A stretch of DNA of 64,000 nucleotides from the NCBI RefSeq assembly GCF_945957525.1, contig NZ_CAMFLA010000017.1:1-64000 (forward strand), read 5' to 3'. The DNA comes from an uncultured Aquitalea sp. (GTDB taxonomy: Bacteria > Pseudomonadota > Gammaproteobacteria > Burkholderiales > Chromobacteriaceae). Each line of letters begins with the position of its first letter. The stretch's first letter is position 1. A program made the position numbers and the translations under genes. Shown in pieces: positions 15,559 to 24,332 of the stretch. A model generated the notes under the pieces. That model was not told the origin of the DNA and searched no databases. It saw only the letters and a list, made by a program, of their open reading frames with translations.

Positions 15559-17574
15559 GTGAAAGAATTGATTACCCAATTCGGATTCAATGAACTGCAT
15601 GTGTTCATTCCTCTGTTTCTGATGCAGATGGGTGCCGCGCTGGGCGGCGTCGGCATGGTGCTGATCGTCAAGCAGTACCTTGGCATGCACGCGCGCTGGA
15701 ATGGCGTGTTGATTCCGCTGGCTTTCGCCGTGGTCTACTTTATCAACTTCCAGTTACTGGTTTCCCTGCTGGAGGGTCTGCATCGTTATAACGAAACGGC
15801 CCAGGCTGGCGGGGGCGGGCTGGACCGGCAGTTGGCGCAGGCTGCTTTGCGCGTGAGCTTGGTAACCGATTTCATGGTGCTGGCGGCCTATCTGGGTGGT
15901 TGGCGCGGCAGCGCCTTGTTTTTGCTGGCGGTGCTGCCTGTCCGTTATGACTGGGTCAGTACGGAAAATTTCTGGGCTTCCACGGCGGATCTGCTGGTGC
16001 AGTGTGCTGCGGGTTTGCTGCTGCGGCGCTACGGCCAACGCCTGCACGAAGTGTTGTCCTTGCAGGTGCTTGCCGTGTGGACTGTGCGCATGCTGGCATC
16101 GCTGCTGGGCATCCTGCTGGCAATGCTTCTGCTGCCGGATGCGGCCATTCCCTTCAGCCATGTGGCGGTAGCCAGAGCCTATGTGTTTCCTTTCTCGCTG
16201 TTTCTCATCGCCGTCATCCTGGTGATGCTGCGGCTGGATGCCCGGGTATACGATCGGGTGCGGCTGCGCAACGGCGAACTGATGACGGATCTGGATACCG
16301 GCATCCCCAATCGGCGCGCGCTCAGTCTGTATCTGCAAAAAAAACAAAGCAGCCGCGACGGCAAGTTGCTGGTGTGGGAAGTAGCCAATACCGCTTACCT
16401 GTTGGAGTGCATGGGCGTGGAGGAGCTGAGTGTGTCCTGGAAGCGGGCCGTGCGGCTGATGGCCCGGCGCGCCAAACGGGAGTGGGGCGTCGATATTGCC
16501 AAGGTTTTCCTGTTTGGCGATTTCAGTATTGCGCTGTGGGCTTCCGGCGATGCGGGCAACAAGCGCGAGGAGGAGCTGGCTGGCTGGCTCACGCGTTGCG
16601 CCGATGAGGTGTTTGCCGGTTTGTACGTGGTGGGCAAGGCCGTGGTGTTCCAGCCGGCGGTGATCGAGCGCTTTTCCACCGGGCAGTTGCCCTACCGCGA
16701 GATTGCGCTGGCGCTCAATTCGATTCGCGGCGGGGTGGTGCACCTCGGCATGGACTTCTTCGAAGCGGGCGGCTTGCACCGGAATATCCATCAGCAGATT
16801 GAGCGCTGGAAGAGTGGCGAGGCGGTGAAAATGGCTTTCCAGCCCAAAATCCACCTGCGCACAGGCAAAATCATCGGCGCCGAAGCTTTGCTGCGGCCTA
16901 GCGATGGCGGCGGGCTGCCGCTTTCGCCGCTGGAAGTGGTGAATCATGCGCGGCGTACTGGTTGGCTGCCGGAGCTGGAGTGGCGCACGATCGAGCATGT
17001 GATCCGGTGGATCCAGTCCTGGCCGGATCGCCCCGAGCGCTTTGCCGTGGCGGTGAACCTGTCCGGTGACTCCCTGTGCGAACCGGGTTTCGGCCAACGT
17101 TTACTGACGCTGATGCAAAGCGAGCGGATCAGCCCGCAGGCCTTGAAGGTGGAGGTGCTGGAGTGGTCGGACCGGATACTTGAACCCACGGCCAGCGGCA
17201 ATATCCGGTTGCTGATAGAGCATGGTGTGCGGATGTCGCTGGATGATCTGGGCGCGGGTTACTCCTCCCTGTCTTTATTGTCTCGCTACGACTTTTTCGA
17301 AGTGAAGATAGATATGTCGCTGGTAAAGGAAATCAGCAGCAATCGCTCGGCGGCCATTGTGGAAATGGCGGTGAAGGCGGCGCATGAGTGCGGTGCCAGC
17401 GTGGTGGCCGAAGGGGTGGAAACGCCGGAAATGGCGCGCCAGTTGCTGGATATGGGCGTGGACTGCGGTCAGGGATGGCTGTTTTCGCGCGCAGTGTCCT
17501 TCAGCGAGTTGCGGCAAATGGTATCGACAGAGCGAGTCAGCTTTGCCATGCCGGCGAGTGTCGTTGAGGGGTGA
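15559..17574 (+). CDS. membrane-bound EAL-domain c-di-GMP phosphodiesterase with degenerate GGDEF, 671 aa
   Basis: The GTG at 15559 is chosen because GGAGGG lies 7-8 bases upstream; an in-frame ATG at 15532 lacks one. About 230 residues with six or seven hydrophobic segments form a membrane sensor. A GGDEF-like region follows (DTGIPNRRAL), but its active site reads FGDFS, so cyclase activity should be lost. The EAL domain keeps EALLRP, AVNLSGDSL, EVLEWSDR, DDLGAGYSS, the KID lysine and EGVETPE, so hydrolysis of c-di-GMP to pGpG is likely. It would lower c-di-GMP in response to an unknown membrane cue. It is a single gene followed by a terminator-like hairpin. Confidence 0.88.
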   Translation: MKELITQFGFNELHVFIPLFLMQMGAALGGVGMVLIVKQYLGMHARWNGVLIPLAFAVVYFINFQLLVSLLEGLHRYNETAQAGGGGLDRQLAQAALRVSLVTDFMVLAAYLGGWRGSALFLLAVLPVRYDWVSTENFWASTADLLVQCAAGLLLRRYGQRLHEVLSLQVLAVWTVRMLASLLGILLAMLLLPDAAIPFSHVAVARAYVFPFSLFLIAVILVMLRLDARVYDRVRLRNGELMTDLDTGIPNRRALSLYLQKKQSSRDGKLLVWEVANTAYLLECMGVEELSVSWKRAVRLMARRAKREWGVDIAKVFLFGDFSIALWASGDAGNKREEELAGWLTRCADEVFAGLYVVGKAVVFQPAVIERFSTGQLPYREIALALNSIRGGVVHLGMDFFEAGGLHRNIHQQIERWKSGEAVKMAFQPKIHLRTGKIIGAEALLRPSDGGGLPLSPLEVVNHARRTGWLPELEWRTIEHVIRWIQSWPDRPERFAVAVNLSGDSLCEPGFGQRLLTLMQSERISPQALKVEVLEWSDRILEPTASGNIRLLIEHGVRMSLDDLGAGYSSLSLLSRYDFFEVKIDMSLVKEISSNRSAAIVEMAVKAAHECGASVVAEGVETPEMARQLLDMGVDCGQGWLFSRAVSFSELRQMVSTERVSFAMPASVVEG

Positions 17575-17584
17575 CGAAAAAAAG

Positions 17585-17598
17585 GCTGATATATCAGC
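17585..17598. other. perfect 14-bp palindrome
   Basis: GCTGATATATCAGC lies 10 bases past the EAL gene and about 105 bases upstream of a sigma-54 promoter. A perfect palindrome at that distance would suit a dimeric activator site, but the family of the regulator is unknown. Confidence 0.35.
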
Positions 17599-17624
17599 GG
17601 GTTGACGGTCTTATGCGAATGGTT

Positions 17625-17646
17625 GTCGCCCTTGGGCGACGGTTTT
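17625..17646 (+). terminator. terminator-like hairpin after the EAL gene
   Basis: GTCGCCC / GGGCGAC arms followed by GGTTTT, about 50 bases after the stop codon. Confidence 0.65.
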
Positions 17647-17704
17647 GGCGTGTTTTGACTAAGGCGATATTGAAAAGTCTTTATTTTTCAGTTGCTTAAA
17701 AGGC

Positions 17705-17719
17705 TGGCACGGTGATTGC
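17705..17719 (+). promoter_or_regulatory. sigma-54 (RpoN) promoter
   Basis: TGGCACGGTGATTGC matches the -24/-12 consensus TGGCAC-N5-TTGC exactly, with GG at 17706-17707 and GC at 17718-17719 correctly spaced. Transcription would start near 17731, about 38 bases before the ATG at 17769. Such promoters need an enhancer-binding activator and ATP. Confidence 0.85.
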
Positions 17720-17768
17720 AATACAGTCAGCGCTACTTGTTCAACCAAGCTATAAGGATGACTCAACA

Positions 17769-18026
17769 ATGACCCATAACACGATGCTGATCGCTGCTGC
17801 TTTTGCCTCCATCACTGCTTTTGCCGCTGTTGCCGCTGAACCCGCTCCGGCCAGCGCGCCGCAGGTTGAAAGCAGTGCCCCGCAAATGGGCCAGGCCGCA
17901 CAGACTGAAGAGGCCAGCGCGCCGCAGGTAGGTCAGGCCGCTCAGGCTGAGGAAGCCAGCGCGCCGCAGGTAGGTCAGGCTGCTCAGGCTCAGGAAGCCA
18001 GCGCGCCGACTACCGAGCAGAAGTAA
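17769..18026 (+). CDS. small exported Ala/Gln-rich repeat protein, 85 aa
   Basis: The ATG at 17769 is preceded by TATAAGGATGAC (AAGGA ribosome binding site). Residues 1-22 look like a signal peptide (hydrophobic core AAAFASITAFAAVAA ending in A-x-A). The mature part is about 60 residues built of three near-identical units of the type EASAPQVGQAAQA, acidic and without cysteine. No enzyme or binding motif is visible. A low-complexity exported peptide controlled by a sigma-54 promoter suggests a conditionally made surface or periplasmic product. Function unknown. Confidence 0.8.
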   Translation: MTHNTMLIAAAFASITAFAAVAAEPAPASAPQVESSAPQMGQAAQTEEASAPQVGQAAQAEEASAPQVGQAAQAQEASAPTTEQK

Positions 18027-18173
18027 GCGTGTGATATCAGGCGGGGCCGTCCGGCCTTGCCTGATTGCTGCGCAAAGACTTGCTACCAACCCCCTGATCC
18101 TGCGTTGCAACACCTTGTCGTACTCCGTGCGCTGCTTGCGTTTCAGGCTCACCAGGAGGTTTGGCAAGCGGCT

Positions 18174-19073
18174 CTAGTCAGTCTGTACGCATTCCTCATT
18201 CAAATGGCTGAGGAAACCCGCCACCAAGGGCGATATCTCGCCTTCTCGCGTGGCGATGCCCATCGCCAAGTAGGCCCCCTCGTCCATCAGGGGAATATAT
18301 TTCACCCCCTCGATTTTCACGCACTCCAGCGGAGACGGCAGGATGGCGATGCCCAGTCCGGCCGCCACCAGTCCAATCTGGGTAATGGCCTCTCCCGCTT
18401 CCTGATTGATCTTCGGCTCAAAGCCGTTGTCGGCGCACAGCTGACGGATCACGCTGTGCAGCCCGGTGCCGGCGCTGCGCGGATAGCACACCAGACCTTC
18501 GTTCTTGAGCTGCCCCAGCGACAAGCTGCGCTCGCCGGCGAGCGGATGGCGCTGGTTGATCACCACTTGCAACGGATCGCGGCGCAATTCGCGCACCAGG
18601 ATGTGCGCGGCGGGCGACAGGCCGTTGAAGCGCACAAAACCAACGTCGATTTCTTCTTGTTGCAGGGCAAGAAACTGATCGGTGGTGAACATCTCGCGCA
18701 GTATCAGCCGCACTGCCGGATAGTGCTGGCGATAGCGGTGCAGGGTACCGGGCAATACCGGGGTAAGCGGCAGGGAGGAGGTGAAACCGATGCGCAGCTC
18801 GCCCACTTCGCCGCGAGCGGCGCGGCGGGCCTGCTCCGCGGCCTCTTCGGTATCGGCGAGAATGCGGCGCGCGCGAATCAGAAACTGCTTGCCCGCTTCG
18901 GTCAGCAAAACCTTGCGGCGATGGCGCTCGAACAGGCGGACACCCAGCTCCGCCTCCAGCGCCTGTATCTGTTGCGACAGCGGCGGCTGGGCGATGTGCA
19001 GCCGCTCCGCCGCGCGGGTGAAGTGCAGTTCTTCGGCGACTGCAACGAAATAACGCAGATGACGCAGTTCCAT
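18174..19073 (-). CDS. LysR-family transcriptional regulator, 299 aa
   Basis: An N-terminal winged helix-turn-helix (MELRHLRYFVAVAEELHFTR, then AERLHIAQPPLSQQIQALE) is followed by a two-lobed ligand-binding domain (LRIGFTSS..., VFV/GLGIAILP), with normal family length. It resembles the BenM/CatR-like branch that starts MELRHLRYF. It is divergent from an MFS transporter gene (start 19160), which is its most likely target. The 86-base gap contains AT-rich dyads such as ATATGTTTTTGATAT compatible with a T-N11-A site. The ligand is unknown. Confidence 0.9.
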   Translation of the reverse strand: MELRHLRYFVAVAEELHFTRAAERLHIAQPPLSQQIQALEAELGVRLFERHRRKVLLTEAGKQFLIRARRILADTEEAAEQARRAARGEVGELRIGFTSSLPLTPVLPGTLHRYRQHYPAVRLILREMFTTDQFLALQQEEIDVGFVRFNGLSPAAHILVRELRRDPLQVVINQRHPLAGERSLSLGQLKNEGLVCYPRSAGTGLHSVIRQLCADNGFEPKINQEAGEAITQIGLVAAGLGIAILPSPLECVKIEGVKYIPLMDEGAYLAMGIATREGEISPLVAGFLSHLNEECVQTD

Positions 19074-19159
19074 TTGATATGTTTTTGATATTAATTCTTG
19101 CAGAAATATATATTGGACTGCTGTTTAGTCAAGTTCTATTCTCGAGTCCTGAATGATTG

Positions 19160-20422
19160 ATGGACCATGCCATGCCCTCCGACTCCGCCTCAGTCGCCGC
19201 CCTGAACAGGCCTGCCGACATCGCTTCCACTGCTGCCCGTCTGGAAAGCGGCACGCCGGCATTCCGCGCTACCGCGCGCGCCATGTTTGTGGGGGGCTTC
19301 TCCACATTTGCCATGCTGTACAGCATGCAGCCGTTGATGCCGATGTTTGCGCAGGATTTTCATCTCTCGCCGGCGGCGGCCAGTAGCGTGCTGTCCATTC
19401 CTACAACCGGGTTGGCGCTGGCTTTGATTCCGGCCAGTTTTCTTGCCGACAAAGTTGGCCGAAAGCCGGTGATGAACGCCGCCTTGTCGCTGGCGGCGCT
19501 GTTGATGCTGCTGGGTGCGTTTGTCTCCAGCTTTGAGCAGTTTCTCTGGTTGCGGGCGGTGTTCGGCATCGTGCTGGCCGGCTTGCCGGCCGTGGCCATG
19601 GCCTACCTGAGCGAAGAGGTGGCGCCCTTGTCGCTGGGGCACTCGATTGGCCTCTACATTGCCGGCAACGCGTTGGGCGGGATGAGCGGGCGCTTCATCG
19701 CCGCCGTGGTGGCGGATCACTTCGGTTGGCGGGCAGCTGTGCTGACGCTGGGGGTCATCGGCGTGCTTGGCGCTTGGGAATTCTGGCGCAGCCTGCCGGC
19801 TTCGCGGCATTTCCGGCCAGTGCCGTTCAACGGCGCTGAGTTGAAACGCGATATCGGTGGCCATTTCGCCGATGGCGGCCTGCCGTGGCTTTATGTCTGC
19901 GCCTTCCTGTTCATGGGTTGTTTCGTCAGCTTGTACAACTATCTGGGCTTTCGCCTGCTGGGCGCGCCTTTCCATCTGAGTCACAGCGTGCTGGGTTTTG
20001 TGTTCTCGCTTTACATGGTGGGCATCTGGTCGTCGGCCTGGGTGGGCGGCATGGCCGACCGGTTTGGTCGCCGCAACATGCTGTGGTTGATGGTGCTGCT
20101 GATGGGGCTGGGGCTGGCATGCACCCTGTCCGATTCACTGTGGCTGATGGTGCCCGGCATCGCGCTGTTCACTTTCGGTTTTTTCGGCGGTCACTCTGTT
20201 GCCAGCAGTTGGGTTGGCCGAAGAGCCCAGCGCGGCAAGGCATTGGCGTCGGCTTTTTATCTGGCGGCCTATTATCTGGGCTCCAGCGCGGTGGGTTCTT
20301 TCTCCGGCTTGTTATGGGATCACGGGCAGTGGAACGGCGTGGCGGCCATGATCGGCCTTGGGCTGGCGCTGCTGATGGCCATTGCGTTGAAGTTGCGCAA
20401 GCTGGAACCGCTGGCGGTGTAG
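19160..20422 (+). CDS. MFS transporter, 420 aa
   Basis: Twelve transmembrane helices begin after a ~45-residue cytoplasmic N-terminus. The loop signature ADKVGRKP lies between helices 2 and 3 and ADRFGRRN in the second half. The overall pattern resembles the YnfM/inner-membrane efflux group. The ATG at 19160 is chosen; TTG at 19157 is adjacent in frame. It is divergent from a LysR regulator that probably controls it. A strong terminator follows about 160 bases downstream. The substrate cannot be read from the sequence. Confidence 0.88.
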   Translation: MDHAMPSDSASVAALNRPADIASTAARLESGTPAFRATARAMFVGGFSTFAMLYSMQPLMPMFAQDFHLSPAAASSVLSIPTTGLALALIPASFLADKVGRKPVMNAALSLAALLMLLGAFVSSFEQFLWLRAVFGIVLAGLPAVAMAYLSEEVAPLSLGHSIGLYIAGNALGGMSGRFIAAVVADHFGWRAAVLTLGVIGVLGAWEFWRSLPASRHFRPVPFNGAELKRDIGGHFADGGLPWLYVCAFLFMGCFVSLYNYLGFRLLGAPFHLSHSVLGFVFSLYMVGIWSSAWVGGMADRFGRRNMLWLMVLLMGLGLACTLSDSLWLMVPGIALFTFGFFGGHSVASSWVGRRAQRGKALASAFYLAAYYLGSSAVGSFSGLLWDHGQWNGVAAMIGLGLALLMAIALKLRKLEPLAV

Positions 20423-20582
20423 CGCGGCCGCCTGGCAATTGGCATGCCGCCTTTTCGCTTTCTTGTCGGAAAACGCGGCGATCTTGCAGAGCAAGGGCGC
20501 AGGTCGGGGAGCGCGCGGAATGGCTGCTGCAGCGATAGGTGAAATCAGGGGCCTGTTCTGTCCTGGCCGATGATTTTGTCGG

Positions 20583-20622
20583 CAACAACAAGGCCGCGGC
20601 GTATGCCGCGGCCTTGTTGTTT
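20583..20622. terminator. strong bidirectional terminator
   Basis: AACAACAAGGCCGCGG ... CCGCGGCCTTGTTGTT forms an almost perfect long stem between the convergent MFS and serine dehydratase genes. Confidence 0.85.
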
Positions 20623-20689
20623 GGGGCTGATCCTGCCATCTTGCGTCGCCGGCGCGGCGCAAGGCTGGCTGGGTGGTCGCGATGGCGAC

Positions 20690-22090
20690 TCAGCACTCGA
20701 CAATGTTGACCGGCACTTCAATCACATTGATGGCCAAGCCGCCGCGCGCGGTTTCCTTGTACTTGGTGCTCATGTCGCGGCCGGTGTCGCGCATGGTCTT
20801 GATCACGCGGTCCAGCGACACGCAATGCTGGCCGTCGCCGCGCAGCGCCATGCGGGCGGCGTTGATGGCCTTGATGGAGGCCATGGCGTTGCGTTCGATG
20901 CAGGGCACTTGCACCAGGCCGCCCACCGGGTCGCAGGTCAGGCCCAGGTTGTGCTCCATGCCGATTTCCGCCGCGTTTTCCACTTGTTCCGGCGTGCCGC
21001 CCATTACCTCGGCCAGCGCGCCGGCCGCCATGGAGCAGGCCGAGCCCACCTCGCCCTGACAACCCACTTCAGCGCCCGAGATTGAGGCATTGAGCTTGAA
21101 CAGGATGCCGATGGCGCCGGCAGTCAGCAGATAGCGCACGATGCCGTCTTCGTTTGCGCCCGGCACAAAACGGCTGTAGTAGTGCATCACGGCGGGAATG
21201 ATGCCTGCCGCGCCGTTGGTAGGCGCAGTCACCACGCGGCCGCCGGCGGCGTTTTCTTCGTTGACCGCCAGTGCGTACAGGTTGACCCAGTCCATGACGG
21301 TGAGGGGGTCGCGCAGCGAGGCTTCCGGCGTGGCCAGCAGTTTCTTGTGCATGTCCGGCGCGCGGCGTTTTACCTTCATGCCGCCGGGCAGGATACCGTC
21401 GCGTTCGCAGCCGCGTTTCACGCAGCCTTGCATCACGTTCCAGATATTGAGCAGTTCACGGCGCACTTCTTCTTCGCTGCGCCAGGCCAGTTCGTTTTCC
21501 AGCATGATCTGGCTGATGCTCTTGCCTTGTTCCTTGCACAGGTTCAGCAGTTCGGCCGCGGTGTTGAAGGGGTGGCGCAGTTCGGTGACGCCTGGCGGCG
21601 CAAAACCTGCTTCAATGGCGGCTTCGTCCACCACAAAACCACCGCCCACCGAGTAGTAGGCGCGCTTGGACAGGCAGACGCCATTGGCGTCGTAAGCCTC
21701 GAAGATCATGCCGTTGGGGTGGTAGGGCAGGGTCTTGCGCTTGTGCAGGATCAGATCATCCGGCTCGTTGAAGGCAATGTCGTGACTGCCCAGCAGCTTG
21801 AGCCGGCGTTGCTGGCGGATGGCGTCCAGCAGGCCCGGCACGGCGTCGGTGTCCACCTGGTCGGGCAATTCGCCCGACAGGCCCAGCAGCACGGCCACGT
21901 CGGAACCGTGGCCCTTGCCGGTAGCGCCCAGCGAACCGTACATCTCGGAGCGGACGCGGCGGGTGCTGTCCAGCAGGCCGTCTTTTTCCAGGCGAGCGAC
22001 AAACTGGCGCGCGGCGCGCATCGGGCCCACGGTGTGTGAGCTGGAAGGGCCAATGCCAATCTTGAACAAATCGAAAACGCTGATGGCCAT
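20690..22090 (-). CDS. sdaA: L-serine dehydratase (iron-sulfur type)
   Basis: 466 residues, the length of single-chain bacterial serine deaminases, which convert L-serine to pyruvate and ammonia. The N-terminal [13 protein letters not shown] motif and the C-terminal cysteines in [17 protein letters not shown] and [18 protein letters not shown] are those that hold the catalytic 4Fe-4S cluster. The ATG at 22090 starts [16 protein letters not shown], the family start; the frame continues upstream through the leader but is not coding there. A tandem glycine riboswitch lies in the leader, so expression probably responds to glycine. Confidence 0.95.
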   Translation of the reverse strand: MAISVFDLFKIGIGPSSSHTVGPMRAARQFVARLEKDGLLDSTRRVRSEMYGSLGATGKGHGSDVAVLLGLSGELPDQVDTDAVPGLLDAIRQQRRLKLLGSHDIAFNEPDDLILHKRKTLPYHPNGMIFEAYDANGVCLSKRAYYSVGGGFVVDEAAIEAGFAPPGVTELRHPFNTAAELLNLCKEQGKSISQIMLENELAWRSEEEVRRELLNIWNVMQGCVKRGCERDGILPGGMKVKRRAPDMHKKLLATPEASLRDPLTVMDWVNLYALAVNEENAAGGRVVTAPTNGAAGIIPAVMHYYSRFVPGANEDGIVRYLLTAGAIGILFKLNASISGAEVGCQGEVGSACSMAAGALAEVMGGTPEQVENAAEIGMEHNLGLTCDPVGGLVQVPCIERNAMASIKAINAARMALRGDGQHCVSLDRVIKTMRDTGRDMSTKYKETARGGLAINVIEVPVNIVEC

Positions 22091-22312
22091 AAGGTGTTGT
22101 CTCGTGGTGTGTGTCGTGTTGCAGGCGAGCATTCCATAGCGCGCCTGCGGCAGCTGTTCCCGTTGCGGCCATGACCGGCCACAATCCGTCATCAATCCCA
22201 AGGCCCACGCAAGGCTTGCGCCGTGGCGGCAGGCGCTGCCTGGGCGCGGTGCGAAGAATGGATGACGGAGCTGAACGGGCAGTCCGGGCGCCGATCGTCG
22301 TCGGCTTGCCCC

Positions 22313-22512
22313 CTCTGTCCGTTTGCCTGAGAGATTGGGGTGGCGGGGCCACCTTGTTTCCTTCGGCGAGGCCGTGCGGGCGGCGGCAGCGGTGAAGCTG
22401 CGTCCTGCCCGGGCCTGCTCTCCAGAGAGCCGTCGATGCACCGTCCTTTTGCCTGAGAGTTTCTGGGGCGATACCCCTTCGGCGCCATCCTTCAGGATAG
22501 TCTCTCCGGTGC
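22313..22512 (-). promoter_or_regulatory. tandem glycine riboswitch upstream of sdaA
   Basis: Read on the minus strand, aptamer 1 (22512-22438) has GCACCGGAGAGAC, GCGCCGAAGGGG, AAACTCTCAGGCAAAAGGAC and a closing CGGTGC. Aptamer 2 (22429-22313) has CTCTGGAGAGC, TCGCCGAAGGAAAC, CAATCTCTCAGGCAAACGGACAGAG split by its P3 region. These are the conserved cores of the gcvT-type glycine riboswitch in its two-aptamer form. About 220 bases follow before the sdaA ATG; I see no clear T-rich terminator there, so the expression platform is not obvious. Confidence 0.93.
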
Positions 22513-22574
22513 GATCCCATGCGGCTGGCTGGCAATGTAGATAAGCCTTGCGCGGCTGTCAATGCCGATGCGCA

Positions 22575-22613
22575 AAGGGCCTTCGATGTGCATTTGCAGC
22601 ATCGAAGGCCCTT
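22575..22613 (-). terminator. hairpin after the NAD(P)H-binding protein gene
   Basis: A perfect 14-bp stem AAGGGCCTTCGATG / CATCGAAGGCCCTT with an 11-base loop starts 25 bases past the stop of the minus-strand gene at 22639; only a short T tail follows. Confidence 0.6.
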
Positions 22614-22638
22614 GGTGAAGCAGGGGTTTGGCGGGGCG

Positions 22639-23286
22639 TCAGTCCACGCTGGCCACCGTGAAGCGGCGGCGCTGATGACGAGCCTGTTCCGCCTCGTCAA
22701 CGATGGCCACGGCCAGGTCGGCCACGCTGATGCCGGCCGGTTGTTCGCCCGCCATCAGCAGATCATCAGCGCCCAGGCGGTAGCGCCCGCTGCGCTCGCC
22801 CGGGGCCAGCATGGCCGGCGGCGATACAAAGGCCCAGTCCAGTGCGGTTTCGCCTTGCAGGCGGCGCAGGGCCTCGCGCGCACCCAGCGCGCCTTCTTTC
22901 CATTCGGCCGGAAAGTGCGGCGTGTCGATCAGTTGCATGCCGGGAGCGACAAACAGACTGCCCGCGCCGCCCACCTCGATAAAGCGCGCCACGCCGGCCA
23001 GTTTGATGCCCGCGACGATGGCTTCATGACCGCGCAGGAACAAAGCCTGGATGTCGGCCTTGTCCCAGCCCGGGTTGAATGCGCTGATCACCACATCGTG
23101 TCCGGCAACGGCGGTGGCCACGCTGTTGGCGTCGTAAGCATCCACCTTGGTCACCGTAAGGCCGCTGGCCGGCGCGATGCGCTCCGGACGGGATACGAGG
23201 GCGCTGACGTCATGGCCGCGCGACAGCAGCTCTGCCAGTACTGCCGAACCGACAAAGCCGCTGGCGCCGATGAGTGCGATTTTCAT
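22639..23286 (-). CDS. NAD(P)H-binding protein (NmrA/atypical SDR type), 215 aa
   Basis: The N-terminus MKIALIGASGFVGSAVLAEL has the Rossmann GxxGxxG nucleotide-binding loop, followed by VVISAFNPG and FIEVGGAGSL. The length and the lack of a Ser-Tyr-x3-Lys triad fit the NmrA-like NAD(P)H-binding group (YhfK/YwnB-like), proteins that act as redox sensors or reductases. An AAGGAGATCAGC ribosome binding site precedes the ATG. It is divergent from the LysR gene at 23397, which probably regulates it. Confidence 0.85.
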   Translation of the reverse strand: MKIALIGASGFVGSAVLAELLSRGHDVSALVSRPERIAPASGLTVTKVDAYDANSVATAVAGHDVVISAFNPGWDKADIQALFLRGHEAIVAGIKLAGVARFIEVGGAGSLFVAPGMQLIDTPHFPAEWKEGALGAREALRRLQGETALDWAFVSPPAMLAPGERSGRYRLGADDLLMAGEQPAGISVADLAVAIVDEAEQARHQRRRFTVASVD

Positions 23287-23396
23287 GCTGATCTCCTTGC
23301 AATGCGTTAATTAAACAATGTTGGCAGTATATTGGCTTGCCAATCAGCTGATAATCGCTGGAAAATGGCATTGATAATGTAGTGGAGCTTAACTAT

Positions 23397-24332
23397 ATGG
23401 ATGCGCTCAGACGCATGGCCATCTTTGCCATGGTGGTGGAAAAGGGCTCGATGAACGGCGCGGCGCGCGAGTTGGGCATGACGCCCTCGGCGGTAAGCCA
23501 GCACATCAGCAAGCTGGAGAAAGAGCATGAGGTGTCGCTGCTGCACCGCACCACGCGCAAGCTCACCCTGACCGAAGCCGGCAGCCTGTTCTATCAGGGC
23601 TGCGCCGACATGCTGGCGGCGGCAAGGTTGGCCGAACAGCGGCTGGCCGAACTGCGCGACGCGCCGGTGGGCGAGCTGCGCATCTCTGCGCCCACCGGCT
23701 TTGCCGGCCCCATGCTTACCCGTGCGCTGGCTCCCTTGCTTGCCGCTCACCCCAGGCTTAGTCTCAAGCTGTTTTTCCAGGACGAGCTGATTGATCTGGT
23801 GGAACATCGTATTGATCTCGCCCTGCGCGCCGGCGAGTTGAAGGATTCCAGCCTGGTGGCGCGGCATCTGGGGGATTGGGACAGCGTGTTGTGCGCCGCG
23901 CCGGCCTATCTTGCCCGCCATCCCGCCATTCAGCACCCTTCGCAGCTGCTGGAGCACCAGTGGGTGCTGCTGGGCGGTTCGCGCGGCTTCAATTGGCTGA
24001 CTTTGACCGGGCCCGCCGGCGAGGTGGTGCAGCCGGAAGTCAGCGCGCGGGTGGTCAGCAATAATATCGTGGCGGCGCGCCAGTTTGTGCTGGCCGGCAT
24101 GGGCCTTTCGGTGCAACCCTTGCCGGAGGTGCAGGACGATCTGGATCGCGGCCGCTTGTTGCAGGTATTGCCTGAATGGCGTTTGCCGGCCATCGCCGTG
24201 CACGCCGTCACCCCCAGGCGCGACGCCCAGCCGGCCAAGGTGCGTTATGCCATCGAAGCCCTGCGTCAGCACATGCGTCCGCGCATGCAGCCCAAAGCCG
24301 GCCAACAGGAGAAAAACCATGCCGTTTCATGA
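23397..24332 (+). CDS. LysR-family transcriptional regulator, 311 aa
   Basis: An N-terminal winged helix-turn-helix (MDALRRMAIFAMVVEKGSMN, AARELGMTPSAVSQHISKLE) and the standard effector domain (ELRISAPTGFAGPML ... VLAGMGLSVQPLPE) are visible, a pattern typical of the CrgA/AaeR-like branch that often controls oxidoreductase genes. The ATG at 23397 is preferred over an in-frame GTG at 23382. The gene is divergent from the NAD(P)H-binding protein gene. Its 3' end overlaps the mmuM start by 14 bases, so the two are cotranscribed and may be translationally coupled. Confidence 0.88.
   Translation: MDALRRMAIFAMVVEKGSMNGAARELGMTPSAVSQHISKLEKEHEVSLLHRTTRKLTLTEAGSLFYQGCADMLAAARLAEQRLAELRDAPVGELRISAPTGFAGPMLTRALAPLLAAHPRLSLKLFFQDELIDLVEHRIDLALRAGELKDSSLVARHLGDWDSVLCAAPAYLARHPAIQHPSQLLEHQWVLLGGSRGFNWLTLTGPAGEVVQPEVSARVVSNNIVAARQFVLAGMGLSVQPLPEVQDDLDRGRLLQVLPEWRLPAIAVHAVTPRRDAQPAKVRYAIEALRQHMRPRMQPKAGQQEKNHAVS

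Noticed and set aside
17763-18167. Minus-strand frame over the exported repeat protein
   Set aside because: Its Leu/Arg repeats are the mirror of the plus-strand repeat units; the plus strand has a ribosome binding site, signal peptide and promoter.
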